In this document: piece by piece, positions 54,622 to 63,042 of the stretch
How the letters are laid out: every line of letters starts with the position of its first letter
Numbering within the stretch: position 1 is the first letter of the stretch
DNA from: Pseudomonas koreensis
GTDB lineage: Bacteria; Pseudomonadota; Gammaproteobacteria; Pseudomonadales; Pseudomonadaceae
Direction of reading: 5' to 3'
DNA: 64,000 bases
Assembly (NCBI RefSeq): GCF_024169245.1
Contig: NZ_JALJWP010000001.1
Location: 4,589,501-4,653,500, forward strand
Notes under the pieces: model-generated
Told to the model about the DNA's origin: nothing
The model's input: the letters and a program-made list of their open reading frames with translations, nothing else
Databases searched by the model: none
Program-made: the position numbers and the translations under genes

Positions 54622-54966
54622 GGTGAAGCTCCATTTTATACCTGGTGGAACCACCAAAACCTGTCGCTAAACAAGTAAGGGTGGCAGCTGTGCGCGGGTT
54701 AGCGAACCGAGAGGTATAAGACCCGGCAGACCCGAAGGTCTCCCACGCACAGCCACCATAGCGTCATCGCAAACATCTGCGACAACTGGAGCGTCGTTGA
54801 ACTTATACCTGGTCGGGTCGCTAAACCCGGTCGCTGGATTGCCAGCGACCCATAGACGATATAGACCAGGTACAAAGCCCACAAGCCGGCGGATTCTGGC
54901 TTAGCTGTAGGCAAAGGCGCAAGGACATGTACCCTGGGAGCGTGACCGGAGATGTCTTTCTAAACA
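54280..54966. repeat. ~687-bp direct repeat, right copy
   Basis: This is the partner of 47829-48513. The identical order of gene, leader and conserved 70-codon frame shows that a single unit was duplicated, or that two modules bearing it were joined. Homologous recombination between the copies would delete the 6.5-kb helicase segment. Confidence 0.9.
54667..54882 (-). CDS. Conserved 71-codon frame in the direct repeat, copy 2 (uncertain)
   Basis: This is the counterpart of 48217-48429, differing by a few residues (YRLWVAGNP, FSDPTRYKF) and one extra codon (PVVADVCDDAMVA). The preserved frame across an indel-bearing segment is the main support for coding. It lies upstream of, and on the same strand as, the DUF6124-like gene, so it may be a leader peptide or an overlapping part of a structured RNA. 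Confidence 0.4.
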   Translation of the reverse strand: MGFVPGLYRLWVAGNPATGFSDPTRYKFNDAPVVADVCDDAMVAVRGRPSGLPGLIPLGSLTRAQLPPLLV

Positions 54967-55299
54967 AGGATGTTTAACGAAACGTCATCCGTCTCGAACC
55001 TTAGCGAAATACGTGCTCTAGTCACGCGCTTAAAATATGCACCCTTCCTCCTAACCATTGATTTAAAACAACAGATTTAGCAAATCTGGTCGCCATCGTA
55101 CGATAGTCATTGGTGACGTCCCTCCTGATTTCGGTCATTTCCAGCTATTGGTGCCCGCCAGAAACGTACCTTGGGGTTAGGAGTCAGTCCGATCACCCGG
55201 AAAATTTCCTGCCTACCCAAAACGCTAAGGGTTGTTTATTGACATAACCACTAATGCTGCTTAGCTATTGAATAATCCGCGTCTAATCAGGGGATAACC
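54967..55299. other. AT-rich gap with probable promoter for the DUF6119-like gene
   Basis: No gene was seen. Base composition falls sharply here, marking the start of AT-rich foreign DNA. TTGACA at 55239-55244 is a good -35 box; a matching -10 is unclear (TAGCTA after 17 bases). The next gene's ribosome site is GGGGATAACC. Confidence 0.45.
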
Positions 55300-57033
55300 A
55301 TGGCCGACCAAGGAGTTGAAATCGCCCAAATATCATTTTTTCTCTCAAGAGAAGAAAGAAAAGTCGACTCTATACTCGACAAAAAAAAAGATGTTTTAAA
55401 AAACTCATCTGCGCGAGAATTCATGTTTTCGGTCAATGAAACAGATTGTCACTTCATTTATTTTGAGACAACGAGCGCAAAATCAAATCCGCCCTGGTTG
55501 AACTTCATCAATGAAAAACTTCCATCGGTAGCAGCACCTCTCTTCAGCTCGAAAACCAAAAACCCAAATGGAATTTTATTTTTAACCGTCAACGAAAGGG
55601 TGTTTGCTGCGACCTTTGGCCGCAGTGCCGCAAGCTATCTAGATCGAAGTGCTTTCGAGCCGGATTTTGGAATAAAAACAGCTATGAACATGTGCGGCAA
55701 CGAAGAAATACGTCAGACAAAAAGCGAGAGCCACGCAATTACCCCTACACACATCGACAGACAAGTAAACAAGCCGATTGACTCTTTCGCTTTCGGCCTT
55801 AGCGAAGCGGAGGACCTTAGGTATATATCGGCTCACATGAAAGACCACAGAAATATAACTCTACAAGGTCGCAATAACTTAACAATAAAAATCATTGGAC
55901 AAGATAAGCTGAATTGGCAGCTATTGATTGGCTATTGCGAAGATTTTTTAGTTGCCTATGCAAGCAAGGATTACACCAAGCTTTTCCCAAACTACAAGCA
56001 TTTTGACGAAGCAACGGAGTCAGAAAGCACAACACTAGATGAGCACCTGCTCACTCACCTTCGATCAAAAAACACAAGCAGTATTAGTCTAGGGATTCCC
56101 GAAGTACTAATTGATCCGGATTACGGATTCTCATATTCAAATAACAAACGGTCCGGCGATAGGACTTATGCATACCTAGACATCTGCCAACTATTCGACC
56201 ACATGAAGGCTGAAAAAATAACATCCACATCATTGAAATCAAAACATATTTATGCGTATTCCCATGAAGAAAACCAAGTGCTAGGCTACAAGAAATGGCC
56301 GATTTACAACTGCATATCTTTTGAACAAGCTTTGGGAGATAAATACTTTGTATTAAGCGACGGGAGATGGTTGGAAGTAGACAACGACTTTTACACCGAG
56401 ATCACAAACTTCACTAAAGCCACACTGCACGAAGAGGCCTGCGAAGAGATATATAGACATATCGATATCAGTGACGATATAAAAATGCAAAACAGAGAGA
56501 GCATTTTTAATAAAAAAATATGTGAGATCCGCCCTTCGTGCGTTTTGTTTGACCAAGCGAAGCTTCAGATCGGATCCGGTCGCAAAGACAAAGAATTTTG
56601 TGACATTTTAGATCTCACGGACGATAATAAGATGAGAATCATTCATTGCAAACCATACAAAAACTCCTCATCAACAAACTATTTGTTCTCACAAGCTCAA
56701 TTCTACTGCCATGCATTCATTAATGACCAAATTTTTCTCGACGAAATCAGGCGCCACACAAGTTTGTCTGTTAGCACACGAAAACTAGAATACCTAGAGT
56801 ACATAAAATCCAATATTGCGGACATCCATGGTAAAGACTACATTGTGTGCCTATGGCTGCTATGCGATCAGCGCGTACCGACGCCAATTAAAACTGACAT
56901 ACCATTGATGGCTCAGTATGAATTAAAATTGATGCACGAACATTTGCGAAACGCATGCAAATTTCAGGATGTAATAATACGATTCATCCCCACCATTAAG
57001 AAGAATTATATCAGAGATATTTCCCACTTATGA
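55300..57033 (+). CDS. DUF6119 / TIGR04141-like sporadically distributed protein
   Basis: The 577-aa protein is AT-rich in its codons, unlike the rest of the window. It matches what I recall of the sporadically distributed TIGR04141/DUF6119 family: the segment ATFGRSAASYLDRSAFEPDF plus GIKTAMN corresponds to the family's FGxGRxLL...EPDFGLxxALN motif, and EFCDILDLTDDNKMRIIHCK PYKNSSSTNYLFSQ to its late core with the conserved lysine and a serine-rich loop. No signal peptide or membrane segment is seen. The biochemical role is unknown; the patchy distribution fits defence islands. It converges with the KAP NTPase gene 240 bp away. Confidence 0.8.
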   Translation: MADQGVEIAQISFFLSREERKVDSILDKKKDVLKNSSAREFMFSVNETDCHFIYFETTSAKSNPPWLNFINEKLPSVAAPLFSSKTKNPNGILFLTVNERVFAATFGRSAASYLDRSAFEPDFGIKTAMNMCGNEEIRQTKSESHAITPTHIDRQVNKPIDSFAFGLSEAEDLRYISAHMKDHRNITLQGRNNLTIKIIGQDKLNWQLLIGYCEDFLVAYASKDYTKLFPNYKHFDEATESESTTLDEHLLTHLRSKNTSSISLGIPEVLIDPDYGFSYSNNKRSGDRTYAYLDICQLFDHMKAEKITSTSLKSKHIYAYSHEENQVLGYKKWPIYNCISFEQALGDKYFVLSDGRWLEVDNDFYTEITNFTKATLHEEACEEIYRHIDISDDIKMQNRESIFNKKICEIRPSCVLFDQAKLQIGSGRKDKEFCDILDLTDDNKMRIIHCKPYKNSSSTNYLFSQAQFYCHAFINDQIFLDEIRRHTSLSVSTRKLEYLEYIKSNIADIHGKDYIVCLWLLCDQRVPTPIKTDIPLMAQYELKLMHEHLRNACKFQDVIIRFIPTIKKNYIRDISHL

Positions 57034-57273
57034 ATCATCGCAGACTGATCGAATAAGAAAATAAATCAATGCCAGATTTTATTAGGATTTCATCAATCGA
57101 AGATCACCTAAGTGGATCCATGCCAGCCACCGACTGATGTGACGAATAATATGTGAAACCAACGAAACTGATTCACTTCTCAGGAAACAGATGCATTATC
57201 GAGCACTTAAAGATCCTCTTCAGACAAGTCAACGCTAGTGCATTAAATATTGGGCTGAGCTATCTACCACATC

Positions 57274-60210
57274 TTAGACGACAGGTTTTTCGGCGAACTC
57301 GTCCAACACAGAAAAAACTCCATCCAAGTCTTCTCTATAGGACGCAGTGTAGGTAGATGTGAACACAAATCGACTTTCGACCTCTTCAATTTTTTTACGG
57401 ATAAGGTCTCGATACTGAAGCCAGTATTGGCGCATTGATTTCGGATCAAACCCAGCTAAGAGTCCTTCTTGCGTAGCAACATATCCCGCTTCATCCGAAC
57501 CAGTGAAGAAGGAATTACTCAAATTAGCTAAGCAGTGATCGATAAAATGGAAAATGTTATCTTCGTGAACATCCGGATTGAAGCAAAATTCAAATACGTA
57601 TTTATTCATCAAGCTCGCAATGCCCGCGGTATCCTTTTTGCCAACCATATCGTAATAACCGCACCCTACCCCCCTACCGTGAGGAAGCGCTGAATTAATA
57701 AGTTGGTAGATTACAAACGACTTCAAATCGCAACGCGCCGACAATACCCTTCTACTGAGTGAATCTTCACCTGAGGAACTAGCCGCATCACTAATTGATT
57801 GAGCTTCACCGAGGAAATCTTCAAAGCGAGTATTGTCGACTGCTGCGAAAAAATTTTCTTTTGCATCAATGTAGTTGGTTTTAAATAGAGCAAAAACTTC
57901 TTGAGAGAGCTTTCTCATGCCCATTAGTGCAAGTTTCTCAACCGAACCGTTTGTAGGCGCACCTGGATCCTGATTTGTTATTAGAGCTGCGTGAAGATTA
58001 TATACCTGTCCCTGTCGATCAGCGCAGCACTGAAGCCTGAACAACATCAAGTCATTCCATCCTAAAACCCCACGACTGCCGCCAACAAGTTGCTTTAACA
58101 AGCCATTGCACACATAAGTTTGCTCACCAAAAATTCTCCATGCAATTTCAACGATATTTTCCGGGGAATTATCTGTCCTCTTTCCAACTGTCTGCCCCCA
58201 CCCCGCCCGGTCTAAAAGCCTAATTAAAGAGTAAACAGATCTTTGCCGCAAACCTATATCTTTGTATCCCACTGTAGAGTATTTAGGCAAGTAGCTGACA
58301 AGAGTATTAAATGCATCCTCTGCGACAGCCGGGGCGATGTCATAAGCTTTATTTACAAATATTCGCCAGAACTGATCATGTGAGTATTGCCCATGTTCTA
58401 GCCGAAAGTGCTGGGACATTAGAACCGAATCTATCGCCGTTCCCTTGCGAACCTGCTCAACCGCATTATGATACAGAACATATGTCTTCTGCGGCTCTGG
58501 CGTGGCGAATCTCACGATGAGCTTCAGGTAGTTCTCTAGATTTCTGAAAGATTCCTGATTGAAGCAAGCACGCGTCGCTAACACCGACTCTTCTACCTCT
58601 CCACGGGCGGGGAGATTAAGTGTCTCCACATCAAAAAGTTGTTTTAATAAAAATTTAGCTGGTTCTGGTTGTCCATCCAGCTCTTTTGAAAACTCAGCTG
58701 AGTTACTGTAGTCAGGCTGCGCATAGATACGACGAAGCGAGAAAAATCCGGCCCGCCCCTCCGTTTCCCCAGCGTAAATACGCCTGAACAACCCAGGGTA
58801 ACTCAAATGTAGCAATATAAGATTAATAAGGTCACGCTTATTAAAGTCTGTCCGAGCCAAATCACTGCGTTCGAGCTGCATGAGTAACATGGCATTCACG
58901 AAACGTTTTATTTTCCGAAGATTTCCAACAAGAGGGAGATAACTAGCAGCATGATCGCCATTAAGAATGCTTGCCAGCTCAATGAGAATTGCCCCTAACT
59001 TCACCATCGTATCAGAAGGGATCGAACCCAGTTGCTTAGTCTCACGCTGCCAGTCCCTTAGTAAGAAGTCCCGAATTCCGGAACTATCGACAAATAAACT
59101 GATCTTCACCGTTACGAATTTCTCTAGAAACTCGCGGGCTCTTGAATCCTCTTCATGATTGCCGGCAAGTATCTCCGTATCGTAACAAAGCACATAAGTC
59201 GCCTGCGATAGCTTGAAGGTACGTCGCGTTGCAAAAAGAACCGAATTTATCGTTTTAGTGTCTAGACGATCAAGGTCATCAATGACAATTATCACCCGAC
59301 GATCAATACGCCTGAGAACCTCATCAACATCATCCAGGAGCTCATCTACGGTTTCCTGAGACGGTTCCAGCGACAACTTAAAACCGAGAAAAGAAATATC
59401 TGCTTTTCCTTTTATTAGTCGCGAGTATCGGGAAGCGGCGGGCCGAAATTCGGGGGCGAATACCTCACGCTGGATTGCAGCTGATAAATCCCTTATCAAG
59501 CGTTCTGCAAGATCTGGCTCTGAGGCGTAACGAAGAGGTTCAAAACGAACAACAATTGCCTTGTCAACAGCATTTTCCCAATGTCGCTCTGCCAGGTTTA
59601 TAAAGCTTGTCTTACCGACTCCCCATGGTCCATCGACTCCGAAAACAAGTCCGGCGTGGGCACCACTTGCGAGCACCGTTTCAGCGAACGACTTAGCCTG
59701 GGTTTCGCTTAAAAGCACGTCCTCGCTTTTGTCAAATATTTCTTCATCCGCAATAAAATAAAGTTGCGGAATCGTTTTCTTAGTTCTAGGCCAGTACTGT
59801 TGTATCAAGGGCGAAATCAGCACCGTACAGAGTAGAACAAGCAACGCTGGTGTCCAATATGGATCCACAGCGCTTAATATCATATGAAACTTTAATAGCA
59901 ACGGGGATATGAGCTCGTTGACCCAGATGCCGACACCGACTGCTATTAATAAATCGACTCGAAAGCTACGAACCATTTTTGCACTCTCGATAAATGCCCC
60001 CCGTGTTAAAGCGTATGAAAAACAAAGCACCAGCACGATTAAAAGAATATGTAATTGCACAACAAGGCCTACATCCCACAACAGCGGAGCAAAGTTTTCT
60101 CCAAGACAGGATGCAACTCTCCATACTTCTGCAGCAACAAACCCTAAAACGAGCGCTCTGAAGAAGACAAGAAACTCAGGCATTTTCATCTTTGGCTTTA
60201 CATTTGCCAT
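57274..60210 (-). CDS. KAP-family P-loop NTPase with N-terminal membrane segments
   Basis: The 978-aa protein has four hydrophobic segments in the first 140 residues (about 13-32, 43-68, 85-105 and 119-138). A KAP-type STAND-like NTPase domain follows: Walker A GVDGPWGVGKTSF at 191-203, and Walker B RVIIVIDDLDRLD at 305-317 with the DDLDRL signature. The remaining ~600 residues are helical and unassigned. KAP NTPases are membrane-associated and include the phage-exclusion protein PifA; many lie in defence islands. The gene is AT-rich and monocistronic. A membrane-bound sensor/effector role is inferred, not shown. Confidence 0.85.
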   Translation of the reverse strand: MANVKPKMKMPEFLVFFRALVLGFVAAEVWRVASCLGENFAPLLWDVGLVVQLHILLIVLVLCFSYALTRGAFIESAKMVRSFRVDLLIAVGVGIWVNELISPLLLKFHMILSAVDPYWTPALLVLLCTVLISPLIQQYWPRTKKTIPQLYFIADEEIFDKSEDVLLSETQAKSFAETVLASGAHAGLVFGVDGPWGVGKTSFINLAERHWENAVDKAIVVRFEPLRYASEPDLAERLIRDLSAAIQREVFAPEFRPAASRYSRLIKGKADISFLGFKLSLEPSQETVDELLDDVDEVLRRIDRRVIIVIDDLDRLDTKTINSVLFATRRTFKLSQATYVLCYDTEILAGNHEEDSRAREFLEKFVTVKISLFVDSSGIRDFLLRDWQRETKQLGSIPSDTMVKLGAILIELASILNGDHAASYLPLVGNLRKIKRFVNAMLLMQLERSDLARTDFNKRDLINLILLHLSYPGLFRRIYAGETEGRAGFFSLRRIYAQPDYSNSAEFSKELDGQPEPAKFLLKQLFDVETLNLPARGEVEESVLATRACFNQESFRNLENYLKLIVRFATPEPQKTYVLYHNAVEQVRKGTAIDSVLMSQHFRLEHGQYSHDQFWRIFVNKAYDIAPAVAEDAFNTLVSYLPKYSTVGYKDIGLRQRSVYSLIRLLDRAGWGQTVGKRTDNSPENIVEIAWRIFGEQTYVCNGLLKQLVGGSRGVLGWNDLMLFRLQCCADRQGQVYNLHAALITNQDPGAPTNGSVEKLALMGMRKLSQEVFALFKTNYIDAKENFFAAVDNTRFEDFLGEAQSISDAASSSGEDSLSRRVLSARCDLKSFVIYQLINSALPHGRGVGCGYYDMVGKKDTAGIASLMNKYVFEFCFNPDVHEDNIFHFIDHCLANLSNSFFTGSDEAGYVATQEGLLAGFDPKSMRQYWLQYRDLIRKKIEEVESRFVFTSTYTASYREDLDGVFSVLDEFAEKPVV

Positions 60211-60637
60211 TTGCCCCCCCTATTGCGCGATTAACAGTCTATTTCTTAACTCAAAAAAACTAACAGAACTGATATTTTCAATACTCTCCCTCATCAACAT
60301 CAACATCAACAACCCATGTGCACACTCCCCCACCAACAGACTGAAGCTTAAAAAATGATAAATAACATCACCCACAAACAACAAATCCAGCCCTAAACAT
60401 ATATAACAAAATACCCCCTACGCAAGAGATATCTAGGAGGTTGCTAGTACGATTCGTTTACGAAAAGACTAGTTGATATTTGAGTCTCTGCCACATACCG
60501 AAAACTGGCGGTATGTGAAGGGCAGGTTTTGACCGAAGACAACCACAAACACCCCTTGCTTGTTCGTTCTCTCTTGCAGAAGCACTTTGACCTGACATCC
60601 GATCAAAGTGAAAAAACAACCAGCTTCAACCTGCAGA
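60211..60637. other. Gene-free right edge of the island
   Basis: The first half is very AT-rich and should hold the KAP gene promoter. A hairpin with arms CACATACCG and CGGTATGTG (60492-60517) lies in the second half. Composition returns to high GC near 60620, marking the boundary with hxcP. No integrase, att-like repeat or transposase remnant was seen. Confidence 0.5.
60492..60517. repeat. Perfect 9-bp hairpin at the right island edge
   Basis: CACATACCG and CGGTATGTG are separated by AAAACTGG. Without a U tract it is not a convincing terminator; it may be an operator or a mobile-element scar. Confidence 0.5.
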
Positions 60638-61066
60638 TCACGGCCTCACCAACCTCGGCAAAACCACCCCCCCCAACCTCTCAACCCCCAACCTAACCCT
60701 CTCCCCACCCCGCTCAATCACCACCCCATCCCCCTCAACCCCCACCAACTTCACCCCAACCCCAACCTTCTCCCCCACCAAAAAACTCCTCGGCGCGCCA
60801 TCATTCAAACTCAATATCGCCACCGTCCCGCTCCCGCCCGCGATCACCCCACTCACCTTGATATCCACCGGCGAAGTCTCATTGGAAAACCACTGCAACG
60901 CCGGGCTATCACTCCTCGCCGCAAGCACTTGCGGGGTGGCTGCGGGGGTGTGCGATTCCGCCGAGGTCAGCAGCAGCGACGACCATGTCGCGACGCCCAC
61001 CAGGGCGGCGAGCAGTGCCAGGGCCTGGATGGTTTGCGCCGGGGTAATCCGTGCGGTGAATTTCAT
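60638..61066 (-). CDS. hxcP: Short type II secretion protein GspC (HxcP)
   Basis: The 142-aa protein has an N-terminal transmembrane segment (TIQALALLAALVGVATWSSL) and a periplasmic homology region (IKVSGVIAGGSGTVAILSLN, FLVGEKVGVGVKLVGVEGDG), the inner-membrane link to the secretin. It stops soon after the HR domain, so there is no room for the PDZ or coiled-coil domain that decides substrate choice in longer GspC proteins. It is divergent from hxcU and separated from the main hxc operon by the island. The symbol is given by gene order. Confidence 0.83.
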   Translation of the reverse strand: MKFTARITPAQTIQALALLAALVGVATWSSLLLTSAESHTPAATPQVLAARSDSPALQWFSNETSPVDIKVSGVIAGGSGTVAILSLNDGAPRSFLVGEKVGVGVKLVGVEGDGVVIERGGERVRLGVERLGGVVLPRLVRP

Positions 61067-61186
61067 GGGTTGTCGCTCCTTGTTGTCCCTGTTGCCAGCC
61101 TACGCGGCAATTCTCTCCGTTTTATTTCACACGCCTTACATGTTGGCCGTGCACGATGGCGCAGGACGCAAAGGAGCGCGCGCGCG

Positions 61187-61633
61187 ATGAACAGGCAACA
61201 GGGTTTTACGTTGATCGAGTTGATGGTGGTGCTGGTGATCATCGGGATTGCCAGTGCGGCGATCAGCCTGAGTATCAGGCCCGATCCGTTGCAGTTGTTG
61301 CGCAAGGATGCCGAGCGGGTTGCGCAGTTGTTGCAGGTGGCGCAGGCCGAGGCTCGCGCGGATGGGCGGCCGATTGTGTGGGTGGCGGATGCCAAGGGGT
61401 TTCGCTTTGGTCGGCGTGGGGATGATGGCGTGGGGTTTGAGTCGTTCAAGGAGGATGCGCAGTTGCGCCCGCGTGCGTGGCAGAGCCCGAAGGTCGAGGT
61501 GCGTGTGGAGCCCCGACAGACGGTGGTGCTGAATGCCGAGTGGATCAATCCGCCGTTGCGGCTGATTTTGTCTGACGGGGCCAATCGGCTGAGTGTGCTG
61601 CGCGATGGCAGTGGGCGGATCAGTATTCAATGA
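61187..61633 (+). CDS. hxcU: Type II secretion minor pseudopilin GspH (HxcU)
   Basis: The 148-aa protein has the prepilin site QQG^FTLIELMVVLVIIGIASA after a six-residue leader and the GspH layout (RKDAERVAQLLQVAQAEARA, IVWVADAKGFRFGRRG). AAGGAG lies ten bases before the ATG at 61187; the open frame upstream overlaps hxcP on the other strand and is spurious. It overlaps hxcW (ATGA), so the two are co-translated. It contributes to the pseudopilus tip. Confidence 0.9.
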   Translation: MNRQQGFTLIELMVVLVIIGIASAAISLSIRPDPLQLLRKDAERVAQLLQVAQAEARADGRPIVWVADAKGFRFGRRGDDGVGFESFKEDAQLRPRAWQSPKVEVRVEPRQTVVLNAEWINPPLRLILSDGANRLSVLRDGSGRISIQ

Positions 61634-62238
61634 AGACTCAGCAAGGGTTCACTCTGATTGAGGTGATGGTCGCGATCCTGCTGATGGCGGTGGTGAGTCT
61701 GATTGCCTGGCGCGGATTGGACAGTGTGACGCGGGCGGACAGTCATTTGCAGGCGAGCAGTGAGCAGAGCGATGGGTTGTTGCGGGTGTTGAATCAGTTG
61801 CAGCGCGATGTGGACATGCGCGCGGGGGTGGAGTTGAGCGAGCCGCGCAAGGTCGGGGCTGAGGATGAGGCGCCGACTGCGCCGGCGGCGGTGACGGTGC
61901 GCAGTAGCGACAGCAAGGGGTTTCGGCTGGACATTATTCGTGGCGCGGCGGATCAGCCGGGAGCGTTGCAGCGGGTGCGCTGGTGGGTCAAGGGGAATAC
62001 GTTGTATCGGGCGGTGGCTGACGCGCGCAGTCGCTATCCGTTGCCGGCGCCTGGGAATGGGGTGGCGGTGTTGAATGAGGTGAGTGATGTGCAAGTGCGG
62101 GTTTGGGAGGTGGATAAAGGCTGGCGGCAACTGAGCGGCAATCGTCAGGAAGATCCGGCCGGACTGGAAATCAGCCTGACCCGTCAGACGTCACAAGGGC
62201 CGGAAAAATACCGACAAGTGATCGGTCCACTCAACTGA
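61630..62238 (+). CDS. hxcW: Type II secretion minor pseudopilin GspJ (HxcW)
   Basis: The 202-aa protein has the processing site QQG^FTLIEVMVAILLMAVVSL and a GspJ-type body (IAWRGLDSVTRADSHLQASS, LLRVLNQLQRDVDMRAGVEL, RWWVKGNTLYRAV). It forms the tip complex with HxcV and HxcX. It overlaps hxcU by four bases. Together with hxcP and hxcU it is the displaced part of the hxc locus. Confidence 0.9.
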   Translation: MKTQQGFTLIEVMVAILLMAVVSLIAWRGLDSVTRADSHLQASSEQSDGLLRVLNQLQRDVDMRAGVELSEPRKVGAEDEAPTAPAAVTVRSSDSKGFRLDIIRGAADQPGALQRVRWWVKGNTLYRAVADARSRYPLPAPGNGVAVLNEVSDVQVRVWEVDKGWRQLSGNRQEDPAGLEISLTRQTSQGPEKYRQVIGPLN

Positions 62239-62277
62239 GCAGCCCCCTTCCTCAGCACGTTTGGCGCTTATGGCAGG

Positions 62278-62949
62278 TTAACTCTCCCGTGCTGCCTCTC
62301 TGAGTTTTTGCACATCGAGAAGGGTGACGGCGCCGTATCGAACAGCCAACAGGCCTTCGGCCTCCCAGATTTTCAGCTGACGGTTGACGCTCTGGCGAGA
62401 CACGCCCAGTTGTTGGGCGATATGTTCCTGGTTGACCTTCAGGCATGGCGCTTCTTCGATACCTGGGCCTTTGATCAAGGAAACGAGTCGGCGGGCCAAC
62501 CTGACAGGCAGAGGATTGCGGATCGTGTTCCCGGCCCAATCGAGCGCCATTCGATATCGGCCACAGACCAGCCGGGTAATGGCTAGCAGGACATCGGGTC
62601 GGCGCTCGATGATTTGCCAGAATGCGCTGGCAGGTAGCACTGCAATACGCGCTTGCGAGACGGCTGCAACGTCATACTTTCTTGGTAAGCCATCGAGAAG
62701 TGGTACTTCGCCGAACCAGTCTCCAGCGACCAATTGAGTAAGCAGCACTTGGTGTCCACTGGCGCCCAGGCTATCGACTCGCAAGGTGCCTTGAATCACA
62801 CGAAACATGCCCAGGGGTTTAGAGCCTTGAGGGAACAGTGCCTCTGACTTTACCAATGTCCTGATCCGCGAGGCCTCGAGCAAAATCGCGTCTATTTCTC
62901 GGGGGAGGGAAAATGATGGAGGTATCGCATCAGCAGACAATTCGGACAT
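62278..62949 (-). CDS. Crp/Fnr-family transcriptional regulator
   Basis: The 223-aa protein has an N-terminal cyclic-nucleotide-binding-type beta barrel (LFPQGSKPLGMFRVIQGTLR, GDWFGEVPLLDG) and a C-terminal Crp-type winged helix (VNQEHIAQQLGVSRQSVNRQ LKIWEAEGL). No cysteine cluster for an iron-sulfur centre is seen, so oxygen sensing of the Fnr type is unlikely. The start at 62949 is chosen over 63057 because the longer form overlaps the divergent gene. It may regulate that divergent membrane-protein gene. Confidence 0.87.
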   Translation of the reverse strand: MSELSADAIPPSFSLPREIDAILLEASRIRTLVKSEALFPQGSKPLGMFRVIQGTLRVDSLGASGHQVLLTQLVAGDWFGEVPLLDGLPRKYDVAAVSQARIAVLPASAFWQIIERRPDVLLAITRLVCGRYRMALDWAGNTIRNPLPVRLARRLVSLIKGPGIEEAPCLKVNQEHIAQQLGVSRQSVNRQLKIWEAEGLLAVRYGAVTLLDVQKLREAARES

Positions 62950-63042
62950 TGCCAAAACCCGACAATCTTGGTTCGAAGGCTCGGATAGTATCAGACGCCT
63001 CTGGCCTGTAGACGACAGGCCTGTCTGGAGCAGGAACGCACA

